Origin: a virus
Virus record (IMG/VR): IMGVR_UViG_3300031688_000046
Span: 1-39,274 of that record
Strand: one strand, 5' to 3'
DNA: 39,274 nucleotides
Positions 37,897 to 39,274 of this stretch are shown one piece after another. The notes beneath the pieces are model-generated. The model made no database searches. It was not told the DNA's origin and saw only the letters and a program-made list of their open reading frames with translations. Every line of letters starts with the position of its first letter. Positions within the stretch are counted from its first letter, which is position 1. The position numbers and the translations under genes were made by a program.

Positions 37897-38153
37897 TGAA
37901 AGCAATAGGGAAAACCATAGTAATTGAAACGATTAAAGAAAAAGAAACTACTGAGTCTGGGTTATTACTAACCTCAGCTGACACAGATAAGTTTAGATAT
38001 AAGAAGGGAAAGGTTATTATTCCTGGACACGAGTGTTTGGTAATAAAAGTAGATGATATTATTTTCTATGACAAAGCTGCTGGACACACAATGATGCTAA
38101 ACGAAAAGATATATACTATTATTCAGGAGCGTGACGTTGTTGTTGTCGAATAG
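37896..38153 (+). CDS. groES: Co-chaperonin GroES, phage-encoded
   Basis: An 85-aa co-chaperonin, shorter than the usual 95-97 aa. The N-terminal KTIVIETIKEKE, mobile loop TTESGLLLTSADTDKF (with LLL in place of the IVL contact) and the C-terminal strands YTIIQERDVVVVE are in place. The roof hairpin between GKVIIPGHE and DDIIFYDKA is very short, as in T4 Gp31, which I recall also lacks it. It starts within the groEL stop (TAATG-type overlap), in groEL-groES order, the reverse of bacterial operons. Its 3' end overlaps the convergent regulator gene by 35 bases. Confidence 0.95.
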   Translation: MKAIGKTIVIETIKEKETTESGLLLTSADTDKFRYKKGKVIIPGHECLVIKVDDIIFYDKAAGHTMMLNEKIYTIIQERDVVVVE

Positions 38154-38601
38154 TTTTATTCATTTCTTTTATAATCTTACGATAAACTTTATTGCTGTAT
38201 TTTGTATCTGATTTGAATATAGGATTTCGGTATGGGCTTTCAGAAATAGTCTCTTGCATATTTAGTTTTCTATAAACAGAGGAGACTATTCTTTTTCCTT
38301 TAAAGCCTAATTCGTATAGTTTAGATTCTCTTCCAATTCTTTCGCGCCAGACTATTATCCATTTTTGATTTAGTAATTTATGAAACCTCATTTTGTCCCA
38401 GGGCATCACTTCGTCAAATTCGTCAAATTGTTTTCTAGTAAATAAACCTTCGCTGTATAGGAACAGCATCATCTCTAAATCCGCAGATCCTATTCCGTAA
38501 GTTGCTTTAGCCCAGTGCTTTATAACTTTCCAGTATTTTAAGTAGTCGTTTGTAGGCATTTTACGATCATAGTTTGCTCGTATTTTTTTGTCAAAACTCA
38601 T
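38119..38601 (-). CDS. Winged-helix (MarR-like) regulator candidate
   Basis: Annotated from the ATG at 38601 (MSFDKKIRANYDRKM), because a longer frame to 38673 would start with a hydrophobic stretch that overlaps the divergent promoter and the next gene. The 160-aa protein has the helix ADLEMMLFLYSEGLFTRKQF, then MPWDKMRFHKLLNQKWIIVW, a wing-like RIGRESKLYELGFKGKRIV and YRKLN. This helix-turn-helix-wing order fits MarR-type winged helices. Likely a phage transcription regulator. It is divergent from the late operon and convergent with groES, overlapping it by 35 bases. Confidence 0.7.
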   Translation of the reverse strand: MSFDKKIRANYDRKMPTNDYLKYWKVIKHWAKATYGIGSADLEMMLFLYSEGLFTRKQFDEFDEVMPWDKMRFHKLLNQKWIIVWRERIGRESKLYELGFKGKRIVSSVYRKLNMQETISESPYRNPIFKSDTKYSNKVYRKIIKEMNKTIRQQQRHAPE

Positions 38602-38616
38602 TAGATTTAATTTAAT

Positions 38617-38624
38617 TATATTTG
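38617..38624 (+). promoter_or_regulatory. Promoter -7 box TATATTTG of the small basic operon
   Basis: TATATTTG matches TAnnTTTG, 20 bases upstream of the ATG at 38645. It lies in the 43-base gap between divergent genes, so it may be shared with, or overlap operators of, the winged-helix gene. Confidence 0.6.
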
Positions 38625-38644
38625 TAAATATAATCAAAACAAAT

Positions 38645-38758
38645 ATGGCTCGTAAAAAGAAAATGAAAAACACTTGCTGGAAAGGCTTTGTTGCTTATGG
38701 TTTAAAAACCAAAGGAGGAAGAAAAGTCCCTAACTGCGTTCCTAAAAAAAATAAATAG
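38645..38758 (+). CDS. 37-aa basic protein with VPNCVP motif
   Basis: A short frame read directly: MARKKKMKNTCWKGFVAYG then KTKGGRKVPNCVPKKNK. A CWKGF-x-G-x-K-x-K-GG-R-x-VPNCVPK pattern is one that I have seen as a C-terminal motif of marine phage virion proteins, where its role is not clear to me. Here it is free-standing. Lys-rich and probably structured by two cysteines. Followed 3 bases later by the next small gene, in one operon. Confidence 0.6.
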   Translation: MARKKKMKNTCWKGFVAYGLKTKGGRKVPNCVPKKNK

Positions 38759-38761
38759 AAT

Positions 38762-39091
38762 ATGCCAAGAGATTTAAAAACACCGTTGTCAAAAACTACA
38801 GAACCAAGTTTTAGAACTGCTTTTTCAAGTGCAAAAAAATCAGGTAAAAAAACATTTAACTGGAAGAGTAAAAATTACACTACTCAGACTGCTGAAAATT
38901 TGGCAAAGAATATGTCACGAAAAAATTTAGTAAAAGCTGAATCCGAAGCTTATAAAAAAACAGTAGCTGCAGGAAACCGTCCAGATGATGATGTAACTCC
39001 AAGAAAAAAAACTGGATTACAAAAATCTAGAGAGGAGCAGTATCAATCATACACTAAAGAACATTATAATAGATACGAAAAAAAGAAATAA
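38762..39091 (+). CDS. Basic 109-aa protein of unknown function
   Basis: Lys/Ser/Thr-rich and helical: LKTPLSKTTEPSFRTAFSSA, KKSGKKTFNWKSKNYTTQTA, then REEQYQSYTKEHYNRYEKKK at the end. The composition suggests nucleic-acid binding or a capsid-internal basic protein, similar to packaging or late gene operons of marine phages. No motif recognised. Spacing 3 bases upstream and 2 downstream. Confidence 0.65.
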   Translation: MPRDLKTPLSKTTEPSFRTAFSSAKKSGKKTFNWKSKNYTTQTAENLAKNMSRKNLVKAESEAYKKTVAAGNRPDDDVTPRKKTGLQKSREEQYQSYTKEHYNRYEKKK

Positions 39092-39093
39092 TT

Positions 39094-39225
39094 ATGAAAA
39101 AAAAATTGAAACCTTATTTTACAGCAGCTATGAAAAGTGGTGTTAAGCCTGAAAAAAATGGATTACCTTCTGAGCAAGCTATTCAGAATAGTGTTTATGC
39201 TAAGTGTGGTAAAAAACAATATTAA
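39094..39225 (+). CDS. 43-aa basic protein of unknown function
   Basis: A short frame: MKKKLKPYFTAAMKSGVKPE then KNGLPSEQAIQNSVYAKCGKKQY. Basic with a single Cys near the end. The stop TAA overlaps the ATG of the following frame by one base, supporting translation in an operon of very small proteins. Confidence 0.55.
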   Translation: MKKKLKPYFTAAMKSGVKPEKNGLPSEQAIQNSVYAKCGKKQY

Positions 39226-39274
39226 TGGCTTTTAAAATACATAATATGTATAGTAAAACAGGACTTAAAAAAGT
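39225..39274 (+). CDS. Small protein, partial at the window end
   Basis: Starts ATGGCTTTTAAAATACAT (MAFKIHNMYSKTG) and runs off the edge. The start overlaps the previous stop (TAATG). The basic, Tyr-rich opening resembles the other small proteins of this operon. No more can be said. Confidence 0.5.
   Translation, partial: MAFKIHNMYSKTGLKK

Noticed and set aside
36313-38153. groEL-groES as host contamination or misassembly
   Set aside because: The reversed order, short GroES and missing GGM tail, together with phage-type promoters and neighbours on both sides, argue for a genuine phage cassette, though assembly was not checked.
38602-38673. N-terminal extension of the winged-helix gene to 38673
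   Set aside because: The extra 24 residues are purely hydrophobic, overlap the divergent promoter and the next gene, and the ATG at 38601 gives a normal start.
1-39274. tRNA genes, CRISPR arrays, insertion sequences, integrase or attachment sites
   Set aside because: None seen by eye: no cloverleaf-like GGTTCGAATCC arms, no regular repeat-spacer pattern, no transposase or integrase frame. A tRNAscan run would be decisive for tRNAs.

Overview
This window is part of an AT-rich tailed-phage genome whose host is most likely a marine member of the Bacteroidetes, probably a Flavobacteriia. Three things point there. Several gene starts are preceded by the Bacteroidetes -7 promoter box TAnnTTTG. Most start codons lack a Shine-Dalgarno sequence and instead follow A/T-rich leaders such as TAATATG. 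The primase-helicase carries a BT4734/VirE-type N-terminal domain, which is typical of Bacteroidetes elements. The virion genes resemble podoviruses: a large stabilisation-type protein, then three successive candidate ejection proteins, and no tape measure or sheath. Homology is judged by eye from motifs; no search was run.

Layout. (1) 1-20.7 kb, plus strand: virion module. It opens with the last 40 codons of what looks like the major capsid protein, followed by head/connector proteins, a 1606-aa tail/stabilisation protein, a Cys-rich adhesin-like protein, a GNAT-like protein with its own promoter, and three candidate internal/ejection proteins of 280, 754 and 2399 aa. (2) 20.7-29.5 kb, minus strand: DNA metabolism. 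It holds an HNH nuclease, two separate DnaA domain-IV-like DNA-binding proteins, a VRR-NUC nuclease, a SNF2-type SF2 helicase, an 808-aa primase-helicase, a small SSB-like protein with a DLPF tip, a RecE-like PD-(D/E)XK exonuclease and a Sak-type annealing protein. (3) 29.5-35.2 kb, minus strand: a run of about 20 mostly unrecognised small early genes. Among them are a secreted 3D/double-psi-barrel protein, a tiny lipoprotein and a single-span membrane protein; several were found by reading gaps between larger ORFs. (4) 35.2-36.3 kb: a mostly noncoding divergence region with a GC-rich island, palindromes and promoters, containing one 75-aa gene. (5) 36.3-38.2 kb, plus strand: a GroEL-GroES cassette in reversed gene order. 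(6) 38.1-39.3 kb: a minus-strand winged-helix-like regulator, then a divergent plus-strand operon of very small basic proteins that runs off the end and is probably the start of the late module (terminase and portal would be expected beyond the window).

How it may work together. The minus-strand early operon seems to start in the 35.2-35.3 kb region and supplies host-takeover candidates, recombination (exonuclease, annealase, SSB-like protein) and replication initiation (primase-helicase plus DnaA-like DNA binders). No DNA polymerase is visible, so replication may use the host replisome or a gene outside the window. The chaperonin pair may serve folding of virion proteins. The most striking sequence-level signal is a shared element, C(TA)7-9G followed by A-rich sequence and CAACATA, found both upstream of the primase-helicase (minus strand) and upstream of groEL (plus strand). 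It suggests that replication and chaperonin genes share a regulator.
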